Shown: positions 8,061 through 16,459 of the stretch, in pieces
How the letters are laid out: each line of letters begins with the position of its first letter
Numbering within the stretch: the stretch's first letter is position 1
NCBI GenBank assembly: GCA_035550075.1
Contig: DASZQG010000006.1
Location: 1-21,278 of the forward strand
Length of the DNA stretch: 21,278 nt
Direction of reading: 5' to 3'
Source: AWTP1-13 sp035550075
GTDB taxonomy: Bacteria > Pseudomonadota > Alphaproteobacteria > Rhizobiales > Hyphomicrobiaceae
Notes under the pieces: generated by a model
Database searches by the model: none
Seen by the model: the letters and a program-made list of their open reading frames with translations, nothing else
What the model was told of the DNA's origin: nothing
Program-made: the position numbers and the translations under genes

Positions 8061-8939
8061 GTGAAGGAGTTCGGCATTCGCCCCGATCCCGACGACCCCC
8101 GCCTGAGCGTGGCGGTGCGGGGTATCGACCAGGCGGGCCAGCCGGTCGAGACGGCGGTGGTGGTGGAGCGGCCGCTCACATTGTTTCTGAACTCGCGCGA
8201 AATCGTCACTATGATGACCATCGGCGACCGGCCCGACCTGCTGGCCGTCGGCTATCTGCTCAACCAGAACATGCTGAAGCCGGGCGACGAGATCACGGCC
8301 ATCGACTACGAGGAAGACATCTCCACCATCGTCGTGCGGACCCGTAACGAGACCAACTTCGAAGACAAGCTGAAGAAGAAGACGCAAACCTCCGGTTGTG
8401 CCCAGGGCACGGTGTTCGGCGACCTTATGGAGGAATTCGACAGCATCCGGCTCAATCCGGCGGCCGAAGTGCGCACGTCCTGGCTGTATCAGCTCACCCG
8501 TAAGATCAACACCCAGCCGAGCCTCTACCTGAAGGCAGGGGCGATCCACGGCTGCGTGTTGTGTGAGCAGAACCGGCCGCTGATCTACATGGAGGACGTG
8601 GGCCGGCACAACGCTGTCGACAAGATCGCCGGCTACATGTTCCTGAATAACATCGCCCCCGGCGACAAGCTGTTCTATACGACCGGCCGGCTGACCTCCG
8701 AGATGGTCATCAAGACCGTGAAGATGCGCATCCCGGTGCTGATCTCGCGCTCGGGGTTCACGGCCTGGGGCGTGGAGCTGGCGCGGAAGGCCAACCTCAC
8801 GCTGATCGGTCGGGCGCGCGGCAAGCGGTTCGTGGCCTTGGCCGGGCTGGAGCGCGTGGTGTTCGACGCCGACCCTGCGTCGGCCGAGGAGGAAGACCGG
8901 CGGCACGCGCGCAAGGGCAGCCACGCGGCCGTGGATTGA
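8061..8939 (+). CDS. fdhD: Formate dehydrogenase accessory sulfurtransferase FdhD
   Basis: Cytoplasmic sulfur carrier that passes sulfur from a cysteine desulfurase to the molybdenum cofactor, needed for active formate dehydrogenase. The 292 residues carry the FdhD signature blocks: ERPLTLFLNSREIVTMM (37-53), the catalytic-loop Cys113 in QTSGCAQGTVFGD, and EDVGRHNAVDKIAGY (178-192), followed by TTGRLTSEMVIK and ISRSGFTAWGVELA. Escherichia coli FdhD has CxxC here with Cys121 essential; only the first cysteine is kept in this protein. The start is GTG 8061 with AGGAGCCAGGA upstream at 8045-8055. mobA begins 5 nt after the stop and mobB overlaps mobA, so the three form one operon of cofactor maturation. 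The formate dehydrogenase genes are not in the window. Confidence 0.93.
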   Translation: MKEFGIRPDPDDPRLSVAVRGIDQAGQPVETAVVVERPLTLFLNSREIVTMMTIGDRPDLLAVGYLLNQNMLKPGDEITAIDYEEDISTIVVRTRNETNFEDKLKKKTQTSGCAQGTVFGDLMEEFDSIRLNPAAEVRTSWLYQLTRKINTQPSLYLKAGAIHGCVLCEQNRPLIYMEDVGRHNAVDKIAGYMFLNNIAPGDKLFYTTGRLTSEMVIKTVKMRIPVLISRSGFTAWGVELARKANLTLIGRARGKRFVALAGLERVVFDADPASAEEEDRRHARKGSHAAVD

Positions 8940-8944
8940 ACGCC

Positions 8945-9595
8945 ATGTCCTCGGCGGGGCCAGCCCAGCGCGACGTGACGGGGATCGTTTTGGCGGGCGG
9001 ACTGTCGCGGCGCATGGGCGGCGGCGACAAGGGGCTGCGCGAGCTGGCGGGCAAGCCTATGCTCGGTCACGTCGTCGATCGGCTGCGGACGCAGGTGGGG
9101 CTGCTGGCGATCAACGCCAACGGCGATCCCACCCGCTTTGCCGCCTTCGCCCTGCCGGTGGTGCCGGACACCGTCGAGGGCTTCGCAGGCCCGCTGGCGG
9201 GGGTGCTGGCCGGAATGCGCTGGTCGGCGCGGAATGCGCCGCACGCACGCTGGATCGCAACAGCCGCGGGCGATGCGCCGCTGCTCCCTCGTGACCTGGT
9301 GGAGCGGCTGCGGGCGGCCGTCGAAGACAAGCCATCGGCTATTGCCCTGGCGCAGTCGAACGGCGAGCTGCATCCCGTGATCGGCCTGTGGCCCGTGGCG
9401 CTCGCCGACGACCTGGAGGCCGAGCTGCGCGCCGGCGTGCGCAAGGTGCTGCGCTGGACCGACCGGCATGGGACGATCGCCGTGCCCTTTGCGGCAGTGC
9501 GTATTGGCGACACGGACGTCGATCCCTTCTTCAACGCCAACACGCCCGAAGAGCTGGAAGGCCTGCGTGCGATGCTGTCCCGGGCCGCGCCATGA
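8945..9595 (+). CDS. mobA: Molybdenum cofactor guanylyltransferase
   Basis: Transfers GMP from GTP to molybdopterin, forming the guanine dinucleotide cofactor used by DMSO-reductase-family enzymes such as formate dehydrogenase. The 216-residue protein has the nucleotidyltransferase signature LAGGLSRRMGGGDKG at 16-30. It also has GDAPLLPRDL in place of the metal-binding CDxPxLP motif, and the C-terminal FFNANTPEEL typical of MobA. Its length agrees with the family (about 190-220). ATG 8945 was chosen, 5 nt after the fdhD stop; a TTG at 8936 overlapping that stop is a less likely alternative. The last base of mobA overlaps the mobB start (ATGA), showing translational coupling. Confidence 0.93.
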   Translation: MSSAGPAQRDVTGIVLAGGLSRRMGGGDKGLRELAGKPMLGHVVDRLRTQVGLLAINANGDPTRFAAFALPVVPDTVEGFAGPLAGVLAGMRWSARNAPHARWIATAAGDAPLLPRDLVERLRAAVEDKPSAIALAQSNGELHPVIGLWPVALADDLEAELRAGVRKVLRWTDRHGTIAVPFAAVRIGDTDVDPFFNANTPEELEGLRAMLSRAAP

Positions 9596-10119
9596 GCAAG
9601 GCAGGGGCGCCGCCGGTGATCGGCATTGTCGGCTGGAAGAAATCCGGCAAGACCACGCTGGTCGTGCGGCTGATCGAGGAGTTTGCGCGGCGCGGCCTTT
9701 CGGTCGGCACCGTGAAGCACGCTCACCACGATTTCAGGATCGACGACGCAGAGACGGACAGCGCCCGCCACCGCCGCGCTGGGGCCGCCCAAGTGGCGAT
9801 CGTCTCGAGCGCACGCTGGGCGCTGGTCAATGAGCTGAAGGGGGCGCCCGAGCCGGCGCTCGAGGAGGTGATCGGCTGGCTCGGCCCGCGCGACCTCGTG
9901 GTGGTCGAAGGCTACAAGGGGGCGGCCATCCCCAAGATCGAGGTGCGCCGGACCGCCTCCCTCTCCAAGCGGCCGCTGGCGGCCGCCGATCCCCACGTTG
10001 TCGCCATCGCCGCCGATTTCGAGGTGGGAGAGGCCGGGGTGCCGGTGTTCCGGCTCAACGACGTCGCCGGCATCGCGGACTTCATCCTGCGGACCCTCAA
10101 GATTTCCGCCACCGCCTGA
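9592..10119 (+). CDS. mobB: Molybdopterin-guanine dinucleotide biosynthesis adapter MobB
   Basis: GTP-binding partner of MobA; not essential in Escherichia coli but improves guanine dinucleotide cofactor formation, probably by supplying GTP or delivering the cofactor. In the 175 residues the P-loop is GWKKSGKT (14-21), then VKHAHHDFRIDDAETDSARHRRAGA (41-65 region), which is the family-specific block, and VVEGYKG (104-110). The start ATG 9592 overlaps the mobA stop in the tetranucleotide ATGA. The open frame extends far upstream, but that part lies inside mobA and is not used. The 116 bases after the gene (10120-10235) contain no clear terminator. Confidence 0.93.
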   Translation: MSKAGAPPVIGIVGWKKSGKTTLVVRLIEEFARRGLSVGTVKHAHHDFRIDDAETDSARHRRAGAAQVAIVSSARWALVNELKGAPEPALEEVIGWLGPRDLVVVEGYKGAAIPKIEVRRTASLSKRPLAAADPHVVAIAADFEVGEAGVPVFRLNDVAGIADFILRTLKISATA

Positions 10120-10235
10120 GCGCGTGGTCCCCCCGAGCAGGGTTATAGCGGGAGGTGGGCGCCGCGGGGACGCGCTGGTCAAACGGCGGCGCGCATGATT
10201 GTCTTCGCAGCACATGAATTTCGGGGGAACATCCG

Positions 10236-12326
10236 GTGAGCTTCGAGACGTTGTTTCATCCGCGCGGCATTGCCATCATCGGCGCGTCGTCAGACCTGAC
10301 GCGCATCAGCGGTCAGCCGATCAAGGCGCTGAAGAATGCCGGGTATGCCGGTGGCATCTTTCCCGTCAATCCGAAGTACCAGGAGCTGCACGGACTCAAA
10401 TGCTATCCCGCGCCGGGCGCCATCGACCGGCCGTGCGAGCTGGCGCTGGTCGCCGTGCCCGCCCCGGCGGTGGCGCAGGCGATCCGCGATTGCGGCAAGG
10501 CCGGCATCCGCTTCGCGGTGGTGCTGACCGCGGGCTTCCGCGAGACGGGCGCCGCGGGGCGCGAGCTCGAAGCGGAGCTGAAGGACGTGCTGGCGGAGAC
10601 CGGCGTGCGCATCGTCGGTCCGAACTGCCAGGGCATGCTGTCGGTGCAGGACCGTGTGTGGACCGTGTTCGGCAGCGTTGCCGACGAGCCGGATCTGCGG
10701 CCGGGCACTATCTCCTGCACGTTCCAGTCCGGCGGCTTCGGCTACGCCATCGTCAACCTGGCCGAGGCGCAGGGGCTGGGCTTCCGCTACTGCGTGTCGT
10801 CGGGCAACGAGGTCGACATCACCACGCCGGAGCTGCTGGAGGCATTTCTCGACGATCCCGGCACGTCGCTGGCGTTTGCTTATCTGGAAGGCACGCCTGA
10901 CGCGCGCCGCTTCCTCGACATCGGCCGCAAGTCGCTGCAGTCGGGCAAGCCGGTGCTGATCTGGAAAGCGGGACAGACCGAGGCGGGGCTTAAGGCGGCC
11001 GCTTCGCACACCGCCCAGATGACCGGCAGCTACGACCTCTACCGCGCCGCCATGCGCCAGTCCGGGCTGATCGAGGTGGATGACGTCGAACCGATCGTCG
11101 ACATCGCCAAGTTGGTCGCGCAGGAGCGCCTGCCGGCGGGCAACGCCATCGGCGTGCTGTCGATCTCCGGCGGATCGGGCGTTGTGTTTGCCGATGCCGC
11201 CGTGAAGGGCGGCCTGCGGTTGCCGCCGTTCGCGCCCGAGACGATGGCGCGCATGCGCACCATCATCCCCGCGTTCGGATCGCCGGAGAACCCGGCCGAC
11301 TTCACCGCGGCGGTCTTCAACGACGACAGCCTATTCACGCGCTCGCTGGAGGCGGTGCTGGACGATCCGGGGCTCGATCAGCTTGCGATCCTGGTGGCGT
11401 CGATCTCGGGCCCGCGTGCCGCGCGCGCGGCGGAGATCATCGCCGCGGCAGCGGCCAAGACCACCAAGCCCGTGCACGTGGCGTGGTCGGGCCGGCATGC
11501 CAAGTCCGAGGAGGCGGTGCACATCCTGCAGGCGGCCAAGGTGCCATTCATCACCACGCCGGTGCGGCTGGCGCGCGCCGCCGCCGTGCTGGCGCGGTTT
11601 GCCGAGGACCGCCGCCGCCTGCTGCCGCGTGTCGAGCCCGCGGCGACGATGCCGAAGGCGCTCGTGCTGCCGGAAGGCGCGGCGACGCTCAACGAGAGCG
11701 AGAGCAAGGCCGTGCTGGCCGCGTTCGGCGTGCCGGTGGCGAAGGAGGTCCTGGTGCCGCCAGGCGGAGACGCGGCGGCCGCTGCCGCGGGGCTGCGCGG
11801 GCCGTTCGCGGTAAAGATCGTGTCGCGCGACATCGCGCATAAGACGGAGGCCGGCGGCGTGAAGCTCGCCGTGCCGGCGGAGGGACTGGCGGCGGCTGCG
11901 CGAGCGGTGGTGGACAACGCGCGCAAGGCCAAGCCCGGCGCGAAGATCGACGGCGTGCTGGTGGGCGAGATGGCGCGCGGGCTGGAGGTGCTGATCGGCG
12001 TCGTCAACGACGAGAGCTTCGGTCCGGCGGTGGCACTAGGGCTCGGCGGCGTGTTGACCGAGGTGCTGAAGGACGTGACCTACCGCATCGCGCCGTTCGA
12101 TCTGGACACGGCGCGCGACATGATCGCCGAACTGCGCGGGGCCAAGCTGTTCGACGGCTACCGGGGCGCGCCGCCTGCGGACAAGGAGGCGCTGGCCAAG
12201 GTGCTGGTGGCCGTCTCGCAGATGGCGGCGGCGCTGGCGCCGCGGCTCAAGGAGCTGGACATCAACCCGGTGTTCGTGGGCCCCGACGGCGTGGTCGCGG
12301 CCGATGCGCTGGTGGTGTTGAGGTAG
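10236..12326 (+). CDS. NDP-forming acyl-CoA synthetase (acetate--CoA ligase family), fused alpha-beta form
   Basis: Acyl-CoA synthetase of the ADP/NDP-forming superfamily, which interconverts an acyl-CoA plus NDP and phosphate with a carboxylic acid, CoA and NTP through a phosphohistidine. The 696 residues have a CoA-binding Rossmann domain (1-135, IAIIGASSD near the start), two succinyl-CoA-ligase-like domains (150-460) with His258 in KAAASHTAQMTGS as the expected phosphohistidine, and a C-terminal ATP-grasp domain (about 480-696) with FAVKIVSRDIAHKTEAGGV and the usual ending LKELDINPVFV. Start GTG 10236 has GGGGGAA about 8 nt upstream. It is probably a single-gene unit. The acyl substrate cannot be read from sequence; acetyl-, propionyl-, pimeloyl- or aryl-CoA are all known in relatives. 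Confidence 0.87.
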   Translation: MSFETLFHPRGIAIIGASSDLTRISGQPIKALKNAGYAGGIFPVNPKYQELHGLKCYPAPGAIDRPCELALVAVPAPAVAQAIRDCGKAGIRFAVVLTAGFRETGAAGRELEAELKDVLAETGVRIVGPNCQGMLSVQDRVWTVFGSVADEPDLRPGTISCTFQSGGFGYAIVNLAEAQGLGFRYCVSSGNEVDITTPELLEAFLDDPGTSLAFAYLEGTPDARRFLDIGRKSLQSGKPVLIWKAGQTEAGLKAAASHTAQMTGSYDLYRAAMRQSGLIEVDDVEPIVDIAKLVAQERLPAGNAIGVLSISGGSGVVFADAAVKGGLRLPPFAPETMARMRTIIPAFGSPENPADFTAAVFNDDSLFTRSLEAVLDDPGLDQLAILVASISGPRAARAAEIIAAAAAKTTKPVHVAWSGRHAKSEEAVHILQAAKVPFITTPVRLARAAAVLARFAEDRRRLLPRVEPAATMPKALVLPEGAATLNESESKAVLAAFGVPVAKEVLVPPGGDAAAAAAGLRGPFAVKIVSRDIAHKTEAGGVKLAVPAEGLAAAARAVVDNARKAKPGAKIDGVLVGEMARGLEVLIGVVNDESFGPAVALGLGGVLTEVLKDVTYRIAPFDLDTARDMIAELRGAKLFDGYRGAPPADKEALAKVLVAVSQMAAALAPRLKELDINPVFVGPDGVVAADALVVLR

Positions 12327-12433
12327 CTTTCACCCGTATCCGTTCACCCCGAACCACTCCGCCATGGCAGAGCCATGCCTCGCATGGACGCAGGCGAAGA
12401 GAGGGAAATGCTGTCGGCACCGCGAGCGCAAGC

Positions 12434-12459
12434 CCCTCTCCCCATTTATGGGGAGAGGG
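12434..12459. repeat. CCCTCTCCCC palindrome between convergent genes
   Basis: A perfect 12-bp inverted repeat, CCCTCTCCCCAT (12434-12445) and its complement (12448-12459), with only TT between them. It lies 7 nt from the end of the D-2-hydroxyacid dehydrogenase gene in the 139-base gap after the acyl-CoA synthetase. CCCTCTCCCC-type palindromes are a common dispersed element in alphaproteobacterial intergenic regions. No T-run follows on either strand, so it is not a standard terminator, although the hairpin could protect the 3' ends. Nothing else is recognisable in this gap. Confidence 0.6.
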
Positions 12460-12465
12460 AGCAGC

Positions 12466-13419
12466 TCAACTCATCACATTTATCGGCTTGCCGGCGAGCC
12501 AGGCTTCGATTGCCTGCACCATGCCGGTGTAGAAGTCGCGATAGGTTTCCTCTGTCACGTAGCCCAGGTGCGGAGTGAGCAGCGCGCGCGGCTCGGCGCG
12601 CAAGGGGTGGTTGGAGGGCAGCGGCTCGACGTCGTAAGTGTCGCCGCCGTAGCCGGCGATCCGCTTTTCCCGCAGCGCGGCGATCAGGGCCGCCTCGTCG
12701 ACAATCGGCCCGCGCGAGGTGTTGATCAGAAAGGCGGTCGGCTTCATCAGTCCGAATTCGCGCGTCCCGATCAGGCCGCGCGTGCGCGGCGACAGCACTG
12801 AATGAATGGTGATGACATCGGCACGCCTGAGCAGATCGTCCTTCTCCACCCGCTCCGCCCCGCGCTCTCTCGCCTTCTCGGGCGTCAGGTTCTCGCTCCA
12901 GGCGATCAGGTTCATGCCCATGGCCTGGGCGATGCGGCCGACCTTGCTGCCGAGGTTGCCGAGCCCGATGATGCCGAGAGTCTTGCCCTCGAGGTCCATA
13001 CCGAGCGTGGTCTGCCAGCCGCCACCGGGACGCATGGCCTGGAATTCCTCGCGCAGGTGGCGGGCGAGCGCGATCATCAGGCCAATGGCGAGGTCGGCCG
13101 TGGAACGCCCGGCGCCGCCGGTTGCGCACACCATCACGTTGCGATCCTTGGCGGCGGCGAGGTCGACGGAGGCGTTGCGCTTTCCGGTGCTGACCAGGAG
13201 TTTCAGCTTCGGCAGCCGCTCGAACAGGGCGCGCGGGAAGGGCGTGCGCTCGCGCATGATGCCGACGATCTCGAAATCGGCGAGTGCCTTGGCCACCGCG
13301 TCGATGTCGGGCAGCCGCTCGCGGAAGGAGACGATCTCGTGGTCTTTCTGCAGCCGGGACCAGTCCGCTACGCGCAGCGCAGCATTCTGATAGTCATCGA
13401 GAATGGCGATCCTGGCCAT
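12466..13419 (-). CDS. D-2-hydroxyacid dehydrogenase family protein
   Basis: NAD(P)-dependent oxidoreductase that reduces a 2-oxo acid to the D-2-hydroxyacid or the reverse. The 317 residues show an N-terminal substrate-binding half, the nucleotide-binding glycine motif GLGNLG (152-157, in LGIIGLGNLGSKVGRIA), and the catalytic triad in conserved spacing: Arg236 (NTSRGPIVDE), Glu265 (YDVEPLP) and His284 (LLTPHLGY). Ser175 in AWSEN sits where NADP-using members often have basic residues, which leaves the cofactor preference open. ATG 13419 has GAGGTG about 4 nt upstream; an in-frame ATG at 13431 is possible. Substrate unknown: phosphoglycerate, glyoxylate and other hydroxyacid enzymes share this fold. 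It diverges from the protease gene with a 137-nt gap. Confidence 0.88.
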   Translation of the reverse strand: MARIAILDDYQNAALRVADWSRLQKDHEIVSFRERLPDIDAVAKALADFEIVGIMRERTPFPRALFERLPKLKLLVSTGKRNASVDLAAAKDRNVMVCATGGAGRSTADLAIGLMIALARHLREEFQAMRPGGGWQTTLGMDLEGKTLGIIGLGNLGSKVGRIAQAMGMNLIAWSENLTPEKARERGAERVEKDDLLRRADVITIHSVLSPRTRGLIGTREFGLMKPTAFLINTSRGPIVDEAALIAALREKRIAGYGGDTYDVEPLPSNHPLRAEPRALLTPHLGYVTEETYRDFYTGMVQAIEAWLAGKPINVMS

Positions 13420-13556
13420 CGGGCACCTCATGCATGGGGACTGAAAGTCGGCGGGCCATCTTAGGCGCGGAACGGCGGCGCGGGGATAGGCAAATCTTCC
13501 TTTGGCCCGACTTGGCCCCTAAATAGGAGGCGTCCGAATCCGGCTGGAGACCCGCC

Positions 13557-14243
13557 TTGGCCATCATGCTGATCGTGCTGGCGCTGCTGTTCGGCCTCGC
13601 CATGCTGCCGCAGATGTGGGTGCGCAAGGTGGTGAGCGAGCACGCCGCAGACCGGCCGGACTTTCCCGGAACCGGCGGTGAGTTCGCCCGCCACATCCTG
13701 GACGAGATGAAGCTCACCCACGTCACGGTGGAGGAATCCAAGGTGGGCGACCATTACGATCCCGACGCCAAGGCCATCCGGCTGCAGCCGCAAAACTTCA
13801 ACGGGCGCTCGCTGTCGGCGGTGGTGATCGCCGCGCACGAGGCGGGCCACGCCATGCAGGACGCCGTCGGTTATCCGCCGCTGGCCGCGCGCACGCGCAT
13901 TGCCAAGCAGGCGCTGAAGATGGAGCGGGCCGGCGCCATCGTCATGCTGGCCGCGCCGATCGTGATGGCACTGGCCAAGACGCCCTACATTCTCATCATC
14001 GAAGTGATGATCGGTGTTCTGATGATGGGGCTGTCGGTGGTGATGCACGCGGTGACGCTGCCGGTGGAGTTCGATGCCAGCTTCCGCCGTGCGCTGCCCG
14101 TGCTGAAGGCGGGGCAATACATCCCGAGCAAGGACATGCGCGGCGCGCGCAAGATCCTGACGGCCGCCGCCTTCACCTATGTCGCGGCGGCTGCGATGAG
14201 CGTGCTCGATATTGCGCGCTGGGTGCGCCTGCTGCGAATTTAG
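13557..14243 (+). CDS. Membrane zinc metallopeptidase, YugP family
   Basis: Putative membrane-bound zinc protease of the neutral zinc metallopeptidase (YugP-like) family; substrates are unknown. The 228-residue protein starts with one hydrophobic helix (1-19), followed by HYDPDAKAIRL (66-76) and the zinc motif HEAGH (His94, Glu95, His98). Two or three membrane segments follow at about 124-165, then LPVEFDASFRRALPVLKAG, which is conserved in the family and probably supplies the third ligand, and a last hydrophobic stretch near 205-220. Length fits Bacillus subtilis YugP (about 225). I chose TTG 13557 because GGAGA lies 6 nt upstream and a stop (TAG 13524) bounds the frame; ATG 13566, three codons later, is the alternative. 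Confidence 0.86.
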   Translation: MAIMLIVLALLFGLAMLPQMWVRKVVSEHAADRPDFPGTGGEFARHILDEMKLTHVTVEESKVGDHYDPDAKAIRLQPQNFNGRSLSAVVIAAHEAGHAMQDAVGYPPLAARTRIAKQALKMERAGAIVMLAAPIVMALAKTPYILIIEVMIGVLMMGLSVVMHAVTLPVEFDASFRRALPVLKAGQYIPSKDMRGARKILTAAAFTYVAAAAMSVLDIARWVRLLRI

Positions 14244-14295
14244 CGCGCTGCCAGACTTTGGCAGAGACCGGGGCGGGGCGGAAGTCCAGCTTCGA

Positions 14296-14380
14296 GGTCA
14301 TCCAGGTGCCAGGATCCAGCCATCCACGAACGCCGGAGCAAGCTGAGAGAAGGATCCCGGGGACAAGCCCCGGGATGACC
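14296..14380. repeat. Composite palindromic repeat: two inverted copies of a dispersed element
   Basis: Two copies of one short repeat lie head to head in the 154-base gap after the protease gene. The left copy reads on the - strand (14296-14335): CGTGGATGGCTGGATCC, TGGCA, then CCTGGATGACC. The right copy reads on the + strand (14352-14380) and contains the perfect hairpin ATCCCGGGG-ACAAG-CCCCGGGAT (14354-14376) followed by GACC. GGTCATCC (14296-14303) and GGATGACC (14373-14380) are exact inverted ends of the 85-bp unit. A third copy lies at 16645-16692. This is the layout of REP/BIME-type intergenic elements. No transposase is near. Confidence 0.7.
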
Positions 14381-14397
14381 ACGCTTCATGGCCCGCG

Positions 14398-14871
14398 CTA
14401 GCGCGCCGCGCGCAGACGCAGGGAGGCAACGCCGGCGGCGATGTTGAGCCCGCGCTGGGCCTGCACGCTGAGAGGTTGCAGCACGATGGAGCGCCGCGAG
14501 CCGCCGATCAGCGCATTGGCGCCGACGCCGACGCCCACGGTCGCCTCGGCGCTGACGCCGCCGTAATCGCCCACCAGCGAACGGGGCGGCAGGTTGGCGG
14601 TGGGCGCCAGCACGGCCCAGGCGATGCGGGTTGCGCGCGTGCTGCCGATGTCGATGCCGAACTTGGAAATGTCGCCGTGATAGTACTCATCACGGCCCCG
14701 CCGGCGGAACGTGCAGTGCAGGTGCTTGGTCGAGGTGACGATGAAGCCGCGCGAGCCCTCGGCGCGGCAGGTGAGAACGCCGACTTCCACACGCGCCTGG
14801 GCCTGCGCGGCAGGCGCCAGCGCCAGCAGCGCCAGGGCGAAGGCGGCAGCGCCGCCGGATAGTCTGGGCAT
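14398..14871 (-). CDS. Secreted DUF992 domain protein
   Basis: Small exported protein of unknown function. The 157 residues start with a Sec-type signal peptide (MPRLSGGAAAFALALLALAPAAQAQA, likely cut near Ala25). The mature part is one DUF992 domain, recognised by VGVLTCRAEGSRGFIV, the second cysteine in LHCTF, ISKFGIDIGSTRATRIAWAVLAP, and the glycine-rich GDYGGVSAEATVGVGVGANALIGGS with LQPLSVQAQRGLNIAAGVASL. The two mature cysteines could form a disulfide in the periplasm. The family is common in Hyphomicrobiales, often in several copies, and has no established role. ATG 14871 has GGAGGG about 7 nt upstream; the longer open frame to 15141 is not needed. It diverges from rimO with a 121-nt gap. 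Confidence 0.87.
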   Translation of the reverse strand: MPRLSGGAAAFALALLALAPAAQAQARVEVGVLTCRAEGSRGFIVTSTKHLHCTFRRRGRDEYYHGDISKFGIDIGSTRATRIAWAVLAPTANLPPRSLVGDYGGVSAEATVGVGVGANALIGGSRRSIVLQPLSVQAQRGLNIAAGVASLRLRAAR

Positions 14872-14992
14872 GGGTATTCCCTCCGTCTTGTGCCGAGAAT
14901 CAGCAAAATGCCGCTGAATCGTGGCCGTCAGAAGGTCGCGCCGAGGTTGCGGCAATTGCGCCTCCCCGGCGGGGGCGCTACAAGCCGGGCCC

Positions 14993-16405
14993 ATGCAGAA
15001 AATCGCTTCACGGCGCGGCGCCCGCGCGGCCAGACCCGGCGCGGCGCAACGCAAGGCGCCGGCCAGGACGCCGAAGACGCCGCGCGTCGGTTTCGTGTCG
15101 CTCGGCTGCCCCAAGGCGCTGGTCGACAGCGAGCGCATCATGACGCGGCTGCGCGCGGAGGGGTATCAGATCGCGCCCGACTACGCCGGCGCCGACGTGG
15201 TGGTGGTCAACACCTGCGGGTTCCTCAACTCCGCCAAGCAGGAGAGCCTGGACGCCATCGGCGAGGCGATGACCGAGAATGGGCGCGTGGTGGTGACCGG
15301 CTGTCTCGGCGTGGAGAAGGACCGCATTCTCACCGCGCATCCCGGCGTGTTGGCGGTGACGGGTCCGCACCAGTACGAGCAGGTGATGGAGGCGGTGCAC
15401 GCGGCGGTGCCGCCGCTGCACGATCCATTCGCCGACCTGGTGCCGCCGGAAGGGCTGCGGCTCACCCCGCGCCACTACGCGTATCTGAAGATTTCCGAAG
15501 GGTGTAACAACCGCTGCTCGTTCTGCATCATACCGAGCCTGCGCGGCAAGCTGGCGAGCCGCCCGGCCAGCCACGTGATGCTCGAGGCGGAACGGCTGGT
15601 GGCGGCGGGCGTGAAGGAGCTGCTGGTCATCAGCCAGGACACGTCTGCCTACGGGCTCGACATCAAGTATGCCGAGAGCCCGTGGAAGGGGCAGCCGCTG
15701 AAGGCGCGGTTCATCGATTTGTGCCGGGCGCTGGGCACGCTGGGAGCGTGGGTGCGGCTGCACTACGTCTATCCCTATCCGCACGTGGACGAGGTGCTGC
15801 CGCTGATGGCGGAGGGCAAAATCCTCCCCTACCTCGACATTCCGTTCCAGCACGCGTCGCCCGCCGTGCTCAAGGCCATGCGGCGGCCGGCGCATCAGGA
15901 GAAGACGCTGGAGCGGTTGCAGCGCTGGCGCGAGGTGTGCCCGGACCTGGCGATCCGCTCCACGTTCATCGTCGGCTTCCCCGGCGAGACGGAAGACGAT
16001 TTCCGCCTCTTGCTCGACTGGCTCAGCGAGGCGAAGCTAACGCGCGTCGGCTGCTTCAAGTACGAGCCGGTGGAGGGCGCGGCGGCGAACGATCTGGCCG
16101 GCGCGGTGCCGGAAGAGGTGAAGGAGGAGCGCTGGCACCGCTTCATGGCCGCGCAGCAGGCCGTGAGCCGGGAGCTGCTGGCGGCGCGCGTGGGCCGCAC
16201 GGTGGACGTGATCGTCGACGAGGTGGATGAGGAAGGCGCTATCGGCCGCTCGCCGTGGGACGCGCCGGAGATCGATGGGTCGGTGTTCCTCAACGGCGCG
16301 ATGGACCTGAAGCCGGGCGACGTCGTGCCGGCGCGCATCGTTCACGCGGATGAGTATGATTTGTGGGGGGAGGTTGCGGGGCGCTCCTTTCATGTACGGC
16401 GCTGA
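14993..16405 (+). CDS. rimO: Ribosomal protein S12 methylthiotransferase RimO
   Basis: Radical-SAM enzyme that adds a methylthio group to a conserved aspartate of ribosomal protein S12. The 470 residues contain the N-terminal UPF0004 domain with three cluster cysteines (Cys39 in SLGCPKALVDSE, Cys75 in NTCGFLN, Cys104 in TGCLGVEKD). The radical-SAM motif is CNNRCSFC (Cys171, Cys175, Cys178) within YLKISEGCNNRCSFCIIPSLRG, and a C-terminal TRAM domain (about 400-470) ends LWGEVAGRSFHVRR. SLGCPKALVDSE and the IIPSLRGK block distinguish it from the tRNA enzyme MiaB. ATG 14993 gives a 31-residue basic lead before the domain; no strong ribosome binding site is seen, and GTG 14921 is a possible but less likely start. 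Confidence 0.95.
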   Translation: MQKIASRRGARAARPGAAQRKAPARTPKTPRVGFVSLGCPKALVDSERIMTRLRAEGYQIAPDYAGADVVVVNTCGFLNSAKQESLDAIGEAMTENGRVVVTGCLGVEKDRILTAHPGVLAVTGPHQYEQVMEAVHAAVPPLHDPFADLVPPEGLRLTPRHYAYLKISEGCNNRCSFCIIPSLRGKLASRPASHVMLEAERLVAAGVKELLVISQDTSAYGLDIKYAESPWKGQPLKARFIDLCRALGTLGAWVRLHYVYPYPHVDEVLPLMAEGKILPYLDIPFQHASPAVLKAMRRPAHQEKTLERLQRWREVCPDLAIRSTFIVGFPGETEDDFRLLLDWLSEAKLTRVGCFKYEPVEGAAANDLAGAVPEEVKEERWHRFMAAQQAVSRELLAARVGRTVDVIVDEVDEEGAIGRSPWDAPEIDGSVFLNGAMDLKPGDVVPARIVHADEYDLWGEVAGRSFHVRR

Positions 16406-16459
16406 CTACGCCGCTCGGTGCCGCCGACGACCGCTGCTCAAATCCGTGGTGTGTGGATC

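Noticed and set aside
9067..10215. 382-residue open frame on the - strand opposite mobA and mobB
   Set aside because: Covers two diagnostic genes and has no family features.
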